From NCBI RefSeq assembly GCF_022810405.1, contig NZ_JALGQE010000005.1, positions 62,001-126,000 on the forward strand: a DNA stretch of 64,000 bases, in the 5' to 3' direction. The notes beneath the pieces were generated by a model. It was not told the DNA's origin and searched no databases. It was given only the letters and a program-made list of their open reading frames with translations. The position numbers and the translations under genes were made by a program. Numbering within the stretch: the first letter of the stretch is position 1; the number at the start of each line of letters is the position of its first letter. Shown here one piece after another: positions 8,424 to 16,749 of this stretch. Origin of the DNA: Rhodococcus sp. ARC_M5. Its GTDB lineage: Bacteria > Actinomycetota > Actinomycetes > Mycobacteriales > Mycobacteriaceae.

Positions 8424-9698
8424 TCAGACCATCTGACTCTGCGGCTGCGGTGAGTTCCGAGACTGCGCAGCACTGATCTCCAGCCCGATCTGGTCGGCGA
8501 GGAAAGCAGCGTCGCGGGCCACCGAGGCGAAGCGTCCCGAACCCCAGGTGTGCTGCCACGGCAGACCCAGGAAGTACAGGCCCGGTACCGAGGTGACACC
8601 ACGGTTGTGCGTCGGGTGCCCTTCACCGTCGAAGGCACCGACCTTCAGCCAGCGGTAGTCGGTGCGGAAGCCGACCGACCAGACGACGGCCGTGATATCT
8701 GCTGTGGCGAGGTCGAGTTCGGTGGTCTCGGACTCCGGACGCCACACCGGCACATAGCGATCCTCGGTGGGGGCAGTGATGCCCTCGCGCTCGATGTAGG
8801 CGTCGATGCTGTCCTTGATGCTTTCGGCCACCCGATCCGCAGCATCGAGCGACGCCTCGAGAGTGGGTGCGAACTGCAGAACGCCGTCCTCGACGCCGAG
8901 CAGTCGGCCGTAGAGCTGCATTCCCTCGGTGGCGAATGCGCGCAGGTCGATGTCTCGACCACCGTCACGGCCGGTGACGTAGTGGTTCGTGTTCTCGCGT
9001 TTGCCGACGCCACCGGGTTGATCTTCGATGGAGACATCGTAGACGCCCATGTCGTGCAACCAGGCGACACAGTCGCGGCCGCGATAGAAGCGTGCGACGC
9101 GGGGAGCGGTGCCGGCCACCAGGTGGACGCGTCGGCCGTCGAGGTGCAGATCCTCGGCGATCTGCGCGCCGGACTGGCCGGTGCCGACGACCAGTACGTC
9201 TCCATCCGGGAACTGATGCGAGCCGCGGTATTCGGACGAGTGCAGCTGGACGATGTTGCGCGGGAGCTTCTCGGCGAACCGCGGGATGGTGGGGATGTGG
9301 TAGCCACCGACAGCGACGACGATCTGGTCGGCATGCATGGGGCCGGCGGAGGTCTGCAGGTCGAAACCACCATCCCCGCTCTGTAGTGCGGTTGTGACCG
9401 AAACACGTTCTCGCACGGGTGCATCGAAGCTCTCGGCGTAGCGACGCACGAAGGCATGGACCTCGTCGCGCGGCATGAATCCGTCGGGATCGTCACCGTC
9501 GTAGGAATATCCGGGAAGTGCGCACTGCCAATTCGGGGTGACGAGAGTGAAGTTGTCCCAGCGCGAGTCCTTCCACTCGTGCGCGATCGTGTCGCGCTCG
9601 AGAACGACATGTTCGATGCCGCGCTGCGTCAGATGCCAACTGATGGACAGACCCGCCTGCCCACCGCCGATGACTATCACGGAGTGGTTCTCTGTCAT
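8424..9698 (-). CDS. FAD-dependent oxidoreductase, MSMEG_0569 / NitG type
   Basis: This 424-residue flavoprotein resembles flavin-containing monooxygenases. It has an FAD-binding GxGxxG near the N-terminus (VIVIGGGQAGLS), the long side-chain motif around DSRWDNFTLVTP, a second Rossmann GxGxxG for NAD(P)H (VLVVGTGQSGAQIAEDL, about residue 170), and a C-terminal GLYFLGLPWQHTWGSGRF. It is a constant member of Nit1C nitrilase clusters, where its oxidation substrate is not firmly known. The ATG at 9698 overlaps the stop of the small NitF-like gene (ATGA). The cytoplasmic location is inferred from the lack of a signal or membrane segment. Confidence 0.88.
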   Translation of the reverse strand: MTENHSVIVIGGGQAGLSISWHLTQRGIEHVVLERDTIAHEWKDSRWDNFTLVTPNWQCALPGYSYDGDDPDGFMPRDEVHAFVRRYAESFDAPVRERVSVTTALQSGDGGFDLQTSAGPMHADQIVVAVGGYHIPTIPRFAEKLPRNIVQLHSSEYRGSHQFPDGDVLVVGTGQSGAQIAEDLHLDGRRVHLVAGTAPRVARFYRGRDCVAWLHDMGVYDVSIEDQPGGVGKRENTNHYVTGRDGGRDIDLRAFATEGMQLYGRLLGVEDGVLQFAPTLEASLDAADRVAESIKDSIDAYIEREGITAPTEDRYVPVWRPESETTELDLATADITAVVWSVGFRTDYRWLKVGAFDGEGHPTHNRGVTSVPGLYFLGLPWQHTWGSGRFASVARDAAFLADQIGLEISAAQSRNSPQPQSQMV

Positions 9699-9985
9699 AG
9701 CAATTCAGCTCCCGACATGCTCAGTACGCGAACGGTACCGGCCTCGTACGAGGTACTGGCACCGTGAATCTCCTCCATCTGCTGTGCGGCCGAGGTGCAC
9801 CGCATTCCGAACTTGGCGAGAACTCGATCGCTGGCGACCGTCAATGCCTCCGACGTCCGCTGCACGAACTCCGCCACCGGGTACTCCTGGCCGGGTGTCA
9901 GGTAATCGTGCATCACCAGCGAGGGTGAATAGCAGGACTGTTCGCGGCCGTCGGGCCATCGCACGAGGAACGACATCTCAGGCAT
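9695..9985 (-). CDS. Small MSMEG_0570 / NitF-like nitrogen-starvation protein
   Basis: A 96-residue protein starting MPEMSFLVRWPDG, with no membrane segment. It contains SPSLVMHDYLTPGQEYPVAEFV and a conserved Cys in FGMRCTSA. It belongs by size, sequence and position to the small MSMEG_0570 family (called NitF in Nit1C clusters), whose biochemical role is unknown. The start at 9985 lies eight bases inside the upstream nitrilase gene, and the stop overlaps the flavoprotein start, so its dose is tied to both enzymes. It may be a carrier or an adaptor for them; that is speculation. Confidence 0.85.
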   Translation of the reverse strand: MPEMSFLVRWPDGREQSCYSPSLVMHDYLTPGQEYPVAEFVQRTSEALTVASDRVLAKFGMRCTSAAQQMEEIHGASTSYEAGTVRVLSMSGAELL

Positions 9986-10871
9986 GGATCGGCTCCTTCG
10001 TGATGGTCCGATAGACCGACGGCCGGCGATCACGCAGGTTGTACATACCGCCGCCACGTGCTGCGCCGATGAGGGCAGCGACGTCGACGGTGGCCGTCGC
10101 CAAGCCTGGTTCGACGCCCGTGCCGGCGAGGATCTCCCCGCCGGGTCCGACGATCTTCGCGCTGCAGACGAATCGAAGAGATCCGAAGGTACCCGCCTGA
10201 TTGGCTGCGACCCAGATGATCTGGTTCTCGAGAGCGCGGGCTCGATCGTAGATGTCGAACCGCTGCTTCCAGCGGTCCTCCTCCATGTTCTCCACCGTCG
10301 CGGTACGTGCCGTCGGCCAGGCGGAGATGGACGCGACGATCTCGGCACCGTCGAGCGCCAGTTCCCGTGCAGCCTCGGGGAATCCCTTGTCGTAGCAGAT
10401 CTGCATGCCCATGCGGCCGATCGGAGTATCGAAGGCGGAGTAGCTGTCGCCCGCGTCGTAACAGAGGTTTTCACCGAGCGGCTGGTGCACCTTGCGGTAC
10501 GAACCCAGAATGCCGCTGCCGTCGACCGTCACGGCGGCGTTGTAGCGGGTGTCGCCGTCCTTCTCGCAGAAACCGAAGGTGATGACGGTATCGCCCGCCA
10601 TGTCGATGACCCGCTTGATCTCGGGGCCGTCGAGCTCCAGAGCGGGCGGCAGCGCCTTCAGTCGACGCTGTCGCGATTCCTCGGTCTCGTCACCGCCGCC
10701 GAGACTGGGCAGGTAGCCGCCGAGGCAGGCCTCGGGCAGGACGAGTAGTTGGCTGCCGCGATTGCGTGACTCCTCGAGCAACGCGGCGATGGTGGCGTAA
10801 CCCTGTTCCATGTCGCGGCCGAATTCGGCTGCGGCGACGGAGATGGTGACGGGCTGCGGGTGGGTGGTCAT
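9978..10871 (-). CDS. Nitrilase of the Nit1C clade (NitC / Sll0784-like)
   Basis: The 297-residue carbon-nitrogen hydrolase has an intact catalytic set: Glu47 (VLPEACLGGY), Lys127 (SYRKVHQP), Glu134 (PLGENL) and nucleophile Cys159 (QICYDKGFPE). Enzymes with this architecture hydrolyse a nitrile or amide through a thioimidate or acyl-enzyme. Nit1C nitrilases have been tied to growth on cyanide and nitriles in other bacteria, but the true substrate in the cluster is unsettled. The ATG at 10871 overlaps the upstream stop (ATGA). A catalytically degenerate paralogue is encoded at 7565-8416 in the same operon, so hetero-oligomers with the spiral-forming nitrilases are conceivable. Confidence 0.92.
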   Translation of the reverse strand: MTTHPQPVTISVAAAEFGRDMEQGYATIAALLEESRNRGSQLLVLPEACLGGYLPSLGGGDETEESRQRRLKALPPALELDGPEIKRVIDMAGDTVITFGFCEKDGDTRYNAAVTVDGSGILGSYRKVHQPLGENLCYDAGDSYSAFDTPIGRMGMQICYDKGFPEAARELALDGAEIVASISAWPTARTATVENMEEDRWKQRFDIYDRARALENQIIWVAANQAGTFGSLRFVCSAKIVGPGGEILAGTGVEPGLATATVDVAALIGAARGGGMYNLRDRRPSVYRTITKEPIHA

Positions 10872-12283
10872 GCTTCTCCCAATCCGGTCACGGTGGATGT
10901 GACCGCGCGAGTGGTGATTCCATCGGGCCAACGCAGCGCGACGCCCGGAATGTCGGTGAGCTCTCCGCATTCTGCGGACAGTGCAGGTCCGGACGGTGCA
11001 GTAGGTGCACCTGGACGGTCCGCGGTTATCATCGCGAACCCTGGAAAACACGTGATCCATTCGCCCATCGACGCTGCGCCCGGCTTCGGTATCGACGCGA
11101 CATCGAGCACGGCACCGGTTCCGCTCGCTTCGGCGAGCATTCCGGTGGTGCCTGCCAGGCCTGCCATCGAGACGTCCTTGGCGGCCTTGGGTGCGGTGCG
11201 GGCGACGAACGACGCCATGGTCGTCAGCTCTTCGGAGTTCCGACGAGAGGACGAATCCCATTGCTGACCATGGTATCCGCGTCGCCACTCGCCTTCGATG
11301 TCCGCGGTGAGCGTCAGTCGATCGCCGACGCTTCCCCCGCCGGCCCGCACCGGGTTCGCTGTACGCCCCAGAGCGGTGACCGACAGCGACGACGGCACCC
11401 CGGCCTGGGTGTGGCCGCCGAGTACCGGAACCTGCCATGCCGCAGAGGCATTGGCGAGACCACGGATGATGCGGGTCAGGCGACTCTGCGTGGGTGCTCC
11501 GACGGAATCGAGCATTCCGACAGCGTGCGCACCCATCGCCGAGAGGTCGTTCAGGTTGACCAGCGCCGCACACCAGCCGGCCCACTCCGGGTCGCGATCG
11601 ACCATGGACGGGATGATGGCATCGCACGCGGCGATCATGTCGCTACCCGGTACCGGAACGCCGTCGTCGCCGCGAAAGCCTCTGGCACCGAGCCCGAGCG
11701 GCTGCGCTCGGAGAGGTGCGAGTACCCCGGCCAGCATGGCCTTGGTGGAGGAGACGAGCCGTTCGATGCGGTCGATTGGCCAGTACATGGCCACGTGTGG
11801 CGTGTCGGCCACCTCGACGTCACCGCGGCGAATCCACCCGAGCCGAGTGAACAGTTGCTCGTTGCTCTTCTGCACCGTCGCGTCGAAGCGAAGCACGCCT
11901 CGACTCTCGGCATGGGCACAGGCTGCCCGAACAAGGGCGGGCCCGACGCCGGAAGTGCGTGCCGAGGCAGCGACCACGAGGCGACTGCCGGCCCACCACC
12001 CCAGATCCGTTGCTGTGCAGGGTGCCAGCCGCACTCCGCCGAGCACGGTGCCGTCTCGGTCGGTAGCGACCAGAACGACTGCTCGCAGATCGTCGTCGAC
12101 GTCGTCGTGATCGGTGCCGGCGAACAAACCTTGCTCGGCGACGAACGTCTCTGTACGCAGTGCCCGGTACGCATTAAGTTCTGCTGCGCCGCTGCACGGC
12201 TGGACGATGAACTCCGGCTGCGCGACAGTGATTGCAGCACCGGACAATCCGGCTAGATCGTTGCCCTCTACGACGCCGTACAT
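10868..12283 (-). CDS. GNAT acetyltransferase - AIR synthase-like fusion (MSMEG_0567 / Sll0787, NitD-NitE)
   Basis: A 471-residue two-domain protein. Residues ~30-185 form a GNAT N-acyltransferase-like domain (LRTETFVAEQGLF, LVVAASARTSGVGPALVRAA acetyl-CoA loop, KSNEQLFTRLGW). Residues ~215-471 resemble AIR synthase / PurM and SelD-type ATP-binding domains (NLNDLSAMGAHAVGMLDSVGAP, LGGHTQAGVPSSLSVTALGR). In many Nit1C clusters these are separate nitD and nitE genes; here they are fused, as in mycobacteria. The product starts one base after the radical SAM stop and overlaps the nitrilase start by four bases. Likely chemistry is acyl transfer plus ATP-dependent activation on an unknown small molecule. 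Confidence 0.87.
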   Translation of the reverse strand: MYGVVEGNDLAGLSGAAITVAQPEFIVQPCSGAAELNAYRALRTETFVAEQGLFAGTDHDDVDDDLRAVVLVATDRDGTVLGGVRLAPCTATDLGWWAGSRLVVAASARTSGVGPALVRAACAHAESRGVLRFDATVQKSNEQLFTRLGWIRRGDVEVADTPHVAMYWPIDRIERLVSSTKAMLAGVLAPLRAQPLGLGARGFRGDDGVPVPGSDMIAACDAIIPSMVDRDPEWAGWCAALVNLNDLSAMGAHAVGMLDSVGAPTQSRLTRIIRGLANASAAWQVPVLGGHTQAGVPSSLSVTALGRTANPVRAGGGSVGDRLTLTADIEGEWRRGYHGQQWDSSSRRNSEELTTMASFVARTAPKAAKDVSMAGLAGTTGMLAEASGTGAVLDVASIPKPGAASMGEWITCFPGFAMITADRPGAPTAPSGPALSAECGELTDIPGVALRWPDGITTRAVTSTVTGLGEA

Positions 12284-12284
12284 G

Positions 12285-13340
12285 TCAGCCTCCCGCGTTC
12301 TGCAGGACGCTGCACGCACCACATGCCGCACAGCCTGCCTTCTGATCGGATCCGAGCATCGCCGCGGCCTGCAGTTCCTTGGCGACGCGTCGAGTGATGT
12401 CTTCGAGCACGTCGCGATCGGGAGCCGTGGCCCGGTCGACGTCCACCGCCAACGTTCCGGCGAGAGGACGGAACGGGACGACGAAGGGGTAGACGCCCAT
12501 CTCGATGAGTTCTGCTGCCCCGGCGACCAATTCGTCGGGATCCTCGCCGAGCCCCACCAGGATGTACGTCGAGACCTGGTTGCGTCCGAACACACGAACC
12601 GCTTCTTTCCACGCAGCGCGGTACTCGTCCATCGAGACCGAGGCCTTGCCCGGCATCCACTTGTGCCGAACGTCGTCGTCGAGGGATTCGACGTGGATAC
12701 CGATGGATTCGGCTCCGGCGTCGTACAGATCTTGAATCGTCTGCAGGTCGCCGGGAGGTTCGCACTGCACCTGGATAGGCAGCTGCGGAACCACCGCCTT
12801 GATGGCTCGCACACATCGGGCCAGATGACGGGCGCCGCGATCCTTCGCGGCCGAGGTGCCCGTCGTCATGACCATCTGCGTGACGCCGTCGAGCCGCACC
12901 GCGGCCTCGGCTACCTCGGCGAGCTGCGCCGGAGTCTTGACGGCGATGGTGTCGCCGGCCTCCAGCGACGCCTCGATGGAGCAGAAGCGGCACCGTTGAT
13001 CGGCGTCGTAGCGGATGCAGGTCTGCACCACGGTGGTCGCGAGAACGCTGGAGCCGTGGAGCTTGGCGATCTTCTCGTAGGCGATCCCGTCGGCGGTGGT
13101 GAGGTCGTAGAACTTCGGCCGGTCGACGGCCTGAACATCGAGACCGATGTCGTTGCCGTCGAACAGGACTCGGCCTTCTTCGAGTACGTACGGACTGAGC
13201 GGATTGCGCGGGATGGCTGCGCCGAGGCCGTCGATGCGGACATGTCCGTCGTCACTCGGCCCTGCACCGGCAGTTCTGGACACCGGCGTCGCTCCTCGAA
13301 TGCCGAGCAGCGCCAGATCCACGCGCGTAGAGACGGACAT
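12285..13340 (-). CDS. Radical SAM enzyme, MSMEG_0568 / NitH type
   Basis: The 351-residue protein has a radical SAM core with an unusual cluster motif, TCIRYDADQRCRFC (CX8CX2C instead of CX3CX2C), which seems characteristic of this subfamily. Other core motifs are MVMTTGTSAAKDRG, IQVQCEPPGD and STYILVGLGEDPDE. A second Cys group near the C-terminus (CAACGAC, CX2CX2C) could bind an auxiliary iron-sulfur cluster. The ATG at 13340 is preferred because AGGGG lies just upstream and the previous gene ends eight bases before it; in-frame codons further upstream overlap the previous gene. It probably carries out the oxidative or rearrangement step that makes the pathway intermediate; its substrate is unknown. 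Confidence 0.88.
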   Translation of the reverse strand: MSVSTRVDLALLGIRGATPVSRTAGAGPSDDGHVRIDGLGAAIPRNPLSPYVLEEGRVLFDGNDIGLDVQAVDRPKFYDLTTADGIAYEKIAKLHGSSVLATTVVQTCIRYDADQRCRFCSIEASLEAGDTIAVKTPAQLAEVAEAAVRLDGVTQMVMTTGTSAAKDRGARHLARCVRAIKAVVPQLPIQVQCEPPGDLQTIQDLYDAGAESIGIHVESLDDDVRHKWMPGKASVSMDEYRAAWKEAVRVFGRNQVSTYILVGLGEDPDELVAGAAELIEMGVYPFVVPFRPLAGTLAVDVDRATAPDRDVLEDITRRVAKELQAAAMLGSDQKAGCAACGACSVLQNAGG

Positions 13341-13348
13341 AGGTGCCC

Positions 13349-13873
13349 CTAGACCATGTATGTCGAGTTGATGATGGCACCCTTGCGCGCGTAGTGGATC
13401 AGCGCGTCCTGCACGTCCAGGGGGTGTGCCGGGATGACGCCCTCGATGAGGTCTTCTTCGCGGCCACCGTGCAACGCGAGCCCGAAGCGGCAACAGAACA
13501 CGGTGCCACCCTCGGCGATGAATGTCGCGAGAGAATCGTTGATGTTCTGCTCACCGGGGAACCCGGAGTCACCGGTCGTCGGAAAGCCACGGGTGGCAAG
13601 GCAATTGATAGCGCCGGGGCCGTAGAAGTACATGGCCGACTCGAAACCCTTGCGCAGAGCTCGCGTCGCTTGAAGTACTGCGACGAACGACACCGAGGAC
13701 TCGTGGGCAATGCCGTGCACCAGTGTGAAGTAGCTTTCGCCGTTCTCCGCCTTGTAGTCGGGGAAGATCTTGGTGGACCCGTAGATGTTGCTGCCCTTGG
13801 GAAGTGACGGGTGCGGGATCTCTTCGAGAGACTTCTTGATGTTCTCGGCGATGGCCTGGTCGATATCTGACAT
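13349..13873 (-). CDS. MSMEG_0572 / Sll0783-type nitrogen-starvation protein (NitB-like), first gene of the Nit1C operon
   Basis: This 174-residue soluble protein (MSDIDQAIAENIKKSLEEIP..., ending NSTYMV) belongs to the Sll0783 / MSMEG_0572 family, named for induction under nitrogen starvation in cyanobacteria and mycobacteria. Two neighbouring Cys (VFCCRFGLALHGG) and GPGAINCLATRG are conserved-looking. It resembles DsrE/peroxiredoxin-like small folds in character, but no chemistry is known. It is the promoter-proximal gene of the eight-gene operon running down to 6507. The upstream 249-bp region is shared with the divergent membrane-protein gene and must hold the operon promoter. Confidence 0.87.
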   Translation of the reverse strand: MSDIDQAIAENIKKSLEEIPHPSLPKGSNIYGSTKIFPDYKAENGESYFTLVHGIAHESSVSFVAVLQATRALRKGFESAMYFYGPGAINCLATRGFPTTGDSGFPGEQNINDSLATFIAEGGTVFCCRFGLALHGGREEDLIEGVIPAHPLDVQDALIHYARKGAIINSTYMV

Positions 13874-14122
13874 GTGCTTCTCCTAGAGTTCACAGAGCTG
13901 ACTGAATCGGGTGGACGCCTGTGGCCACCTGGGGAAAAGAGGTCATGTCCGGCGGGAGAGCAGATCCTCCGCGGCCATAGGACAAGTACAAGCCTCATCC
14001 ATTTCCTGTTGGTCACACCCGGAACAACGCCGTGTTTCGAGGGCCTCACAGTGTTGACGTGGTGTTACGCGGATACCCTGGAGGCCGCTCCATCCATCCA
14101 CCCGAACTTGACGAGGAACTCG

Positions 14123-14503
14123 ATGATCGGCGCCGTCACCGGCTTGTTGTACGCGTTGTCCCTGGTCGTGGGCATCTGGGTACTCGTAAAGCTCGCAATG
14201 AACCGACCCGTCCTGCTGAAGAACAGGTCCGATCGCGCACTGTTCTGGACCATCGCTGCCACCGAGGCAGTCGTCGCACTTCAAGCCGTCATCGGGTTCG
14301 TCATGATGTTCACCTCGGACCGCGAGATTCATCGGTTGACCTTCGGGTCCTACCTCGTCGGACTGCTGTTCCTACTCCCTCTCGGGACGTGGTGGTCCCT
14401 GGGCGACCGTTCCCGCGGCGGCACAGCGGTACTGCTCGTTGCCGTCCTCACCCTCGCAGCCATGGTGCTGCGCCTGAGCCAGATTTGGGCCGGATATGCC
14501 TGA
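14123..14503 (+). CDS. Small four-helix membrane protein
   Basis: A 126-residue protein with four hydrophobic segments: residues 1-25, about 41-65, about 73-95 and about 100-122. Short polar loops separate them and a single conserved-looking TSDREIHRLTFGSY segment is present. The ATG at 14123 is chosen over longer in-frame starts because GAGGAA (14113-14118) precedes it and the membrane protein begins right there. It overlaps the next membrane-protein gene by eight bases, so the two are co-translated and may form a complex. I do not recognise the family. It is divergent from the nitrilase operon. Confidence 0.75.
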   Translation: MIGAVTGLLYALSLVVGIWVLVKLAMNRPVLLKNRSDRALFWTIAATEAVVALQAVIGFVMMFTSDREIHRLTFGSYLVGLLFLLPLGTWWSLGDRSRGGTAVLLVAVLTLAAMVLRLSQIWAGYA

Positions 14504-14900
14504 CAACCTCCAGCAAGCGACGCGCACCGGCTTCGGTCGCTTCCTCATCGCCGTCTACGCAGTGTTCGCAGTCGCCGCGACGTCACGCTCGATCGTGCAG
14601 CTGACCACACGATTCGACGACGCACCGGTCGCGTACCTGCTGTCCGCCTTCGCTGCGGTGGTCTACATCATCGCCACGGTGGGACTGGCCCGAGCTACAG
14701 AAGCGTCACGACGAGTGGTGACGGTCTCCTGCATCATCGAACTCGTCGGAGTGATCGGCATCGGCACCCTCAGCTACATCCAGCCCCAGGACTTCCCGGA
14801 GCCGACGGTGTGGTCGCACTTCGGATCCGGCTACGTCTTCATCCCGGTTGTACTCCCCATCGCGGGACTGTGGTGGTTGCGAAAGACGCGGCAGCAGTAG
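14496..14900 (+). CDS. Small four-helix membrane protein, partner of the preceding gene
   Basis: A 134-residue integral membrane protein starting MPDNLQQATRTGFGRFLIAVYAVFA. It has four predicted membrane segments (about 14-36, 47-66, 76-95 and 107-127) and a basic C-terminus (WLRKTRQQ). The ATG lies eight bases inside the previous gene, so translation is coupled. The RxGFGRFLIAVYAVFAxAATSRSxVQL pattern looks like a conserved actinobacterial membrane protein, but I cannot give it a function. No transporter or redox motif is visible. Confidence 0.75.
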   Translation: MPDNLQQATRTGFGRFLIAVYAVFAVAATSRSIVQLTTRFDDAPVAYLLSAFAAVVYIIATVGLARATEASRRVVTVSCIIELVGVIGIGTLSYIQPQDFPEPTVWSHFGSGYVFIPVVLPIAGLWWLRKTRQQ

Positions 14901-15159
14901 GGGTCGGACTGCGACGAAACAGAGGAGCGGTCGACACGGATCCGTCGTTCGTATCCGTCTCGGGAGAGAATAGGGCGGTCGTTGACGTTGTCATATCAAC
15001 CGGCAGCGGGTTTCTGGGCGTCCGAGTCTGGACCCGAGATGGCGGTAAGCACTGAAATTCAGATGTGAGGGCTGCGGCCCCTATCACGGGCCACCGACAG
15101 GTTCTGAATCTCGAATACTTAAGCAGGGCAACAGTTTTCGATTCAACGATGGTTGCCAG

Positions 15160-15175
15160 TCGAACGCACGTTCGA
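15160..15175. promoter_or_regulatory. LexA (SOS) box
   Basis: TCGAACGCACGTTCGA is an exact match to the actinobacterial/Gram-positive LexA operator TCGAAC-N4-GTTCGA. It ends 13 bases before the ATG of the 13E12-family gene at 15189, a position where bound LexA would block transcription or initiation. Some mycobacterial 13E12 genes are known to be LexA controlled, which supports the reading. Confidence 0.88.
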
Positions 15176-15188
15176 TACACTTGCGTCC

Positions 15189-16664
15189 ATGACCACAGAG
15201 ATCTGGCAACTGAGCGAGAGTGAACTCCTCGCCGACGCCGCCACGATCTCCCATGAAATTCAGTTGTTGGAGGCCCGACGGATCGCCCTCGTCGCCGAGA
15301 TCGACATCCGCGTGAGCCGCGAGAAACTCGGCTTCCCCGGACCCGCAGGGTGGCTGACCTCCACCACCCTGCTCTCACCGTCCAAAGCCACCAAGATCGT
15401 CGCCCTCGCCCGCGGCATGAAGAACTTCCCCGACATCGCCGACGCCGTGAACACCGGCAGCATCTCCATCGACCACGCCGCCCTCATCCTCACCTTCGCC
15501 GAAACCCCACCGAAGGACCTCCCGGAAGAGGGTCGCGTCATGGCCCGCACCGCGCTGATCGCCGCCGCCACCGGACCCGAAGCACGCACCGGCCGCATCC
15601 GCGCAGCGATCACCAAACTCGAGGACGAGTTCGGCGGCAAGACACCACCACCCGAGAACACCGACCGCAACGAACTCTTCGCCTCGACAACCTTGAACGG
15701 ACGTCTGGTGGCGAAGATGAATGTCGACGCCGTCACCGGAGAAAAACTCCTCACCGCACTCTCACCCCTGACCGAACCCCGACCCGCCGCCGACGGCACC
15801 CCAGACGACCGCAGCCCCGCCAAACGCAGAGCCGACGCCTTCGGACACATCCTCGACCAATACCTCGCCTCCAGCAGCCGGCCCATCGAAGGCGGCGAAC
15901 GCCCCCACCTGAACCTGCACATCAACCTGCGCGACCTCACCGACCTCCGCGACAGCGCCGACACCGCCGACACCGCCGACACCGCCGACATTGCAGACAA
16001 CGAGAACACCCGCACGGCAAACGAATCCGATACAGACGGAGCCGATCCCGTCGACATCAACACCGGCAACCCGATCCACCCCAACTCCGCTGACGAGCCG
16101 GATACTGGAACCGCCGACCCGTACAGTGACGGCACCAGTCGCAGCGGCAGTGACACCGCCACTGGCGGTGAAGGTGACCGCTGTGCGACCGATCGTGGCA
16201 CCTATCGAGATCTGTTCGGCGACGGCACTTCGGTCGGATGGCTACCGTGGATGGGACCGCTCTCCCGCAACACTTCCCGGCAGTTGGCGTGTGATTGCGT
16301 TCTCACCGCCATCGTCATGGACGCGAACGGCAACCCACTCAACCTCGCCCGCACCGCCCGCACCGTCACCGCCAAACAACGCAAAGCCCTCACCGCCCGC
16401 GATCACGGCTGCGCCTTCCCCGGCTGCGGAAAACCCGCCGCCTGGACCGAAGGACATCACATCTGGCACTGGGCCGACGGCGGCCCCACCGACATGAACA
16501 ACCTGGTCCTACTGTGCGGATTCCACCACCGCCTCATGCACCACAGTGACTGGGAAGTGTTCATCGGCAACGACAACCACCCCTGGTTCATCCCACCCGC
16601 AACCGTCGACCCCTACCGACAACCCAGACAATCCCACGCCCGCGCAGGCCCCCACATCGCCTGA
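15189..16664 (+). CDS. 13E12-repeat family protein: DUF222 domain plus HNH endonuclease
   Basis: The 491-residue protein has an N-terminal DUF222 helical domain (about residues 5-240; MTTEIWQLSESELLADAATISHEI..., KATKIVALARGMKNFPDIADAV). A long acidic Asp/Thr-rich linker (about 245-350) follows. A C-terminal HNH nuclease carries paired zinc Cys (CAFPGCGK), the EGHHIWHWADGGPTDMNNLVLLC core and HHRLMH. The linker contains five tandem Asp-x-Ala triplets from 9-bp repeats at 15951-15995. The ATG at 15189 is chosen since an upstream in-frame GTG would overlap the SOS box. The family is abundant in mycobacteria and rhodococci. DNA cleavage is likely but the cellular role is not established. A strong terminator follows. 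Confidence 0.9.
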   Translation: MTTEIWQLSESELLADAATISHEIQLLEARRIALVAEIDIRVSREKLGFPGPAGWLTSTTLLSPSKATKIVALARGMKNFPDIADAVNTGSISIDHAALILTFAETPPKDLPEEGRVMARTALIAAATGPEARTGRIRAAITKLEDEFGGKTPPPENTDRNELFASTTLNGRLVAKMNVDAVTGEKLLTALSPLTEPRPAADGTPDDRSPAKRRADAFGHILDQYLASSSRPIEGGERPHLNLHINLRDLTDLRDSADTADTADTADIADNENTRTANESDTDGADPVDINTGNPIHPNSADEPDTGTADPYSDGTSRSGSDTATGGEGDRCATDRGTYRDLFGDGTSVGWLPWMGPLSRNTSRQLACDCVLTAIVMDANGNPLNLARTARTVTAKQRKALTARDHGCAFPGCGKPAAWTEGHHIWHWADGGPTDMNNLVLLCGFHHRLMHHSDWEVFIGNDNHPWFIPPATVDPYRQPRQSHARAGPHIA

Positions 16665-16679
16665 CCCCCAAGAAAGACT

Positions 16680-16713
16680 CCAGCCCCGCACCGAAACACC
16701 GGTGCGGGGCTGG
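16680..16713. terminator. Strong hairpin between convergent genes
   Basis: CCAGCCCCGCACC (16680-16692) pairs perfectly with GGTGCGGGGCTGG (16701-16713), a 13-bp GC-rich stem with an 8-base loop. It begins 15 bases after the DUF222-HNH stop and lies before the end of the convergent SRPBCC gene. There is no T run, as is usual for actinobacterial intrinsic terminators, and the symmetric stem could serve both strands. Confidence 0.75.
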
Positions 16714-16749
16714 AAGAGCTTGTCGTGCAGCTACTTCAGCAAGGATCCG

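Noticed and set aside
13874..14122. Possible GlnR box upstream of the nitrilase operon (GGTCAC...GGAAC)
   Set aside because: The half-sites and spacing do not fit the GlnR consensus well enough; nitrogen control is plausible from the family but not shown by this sequence.
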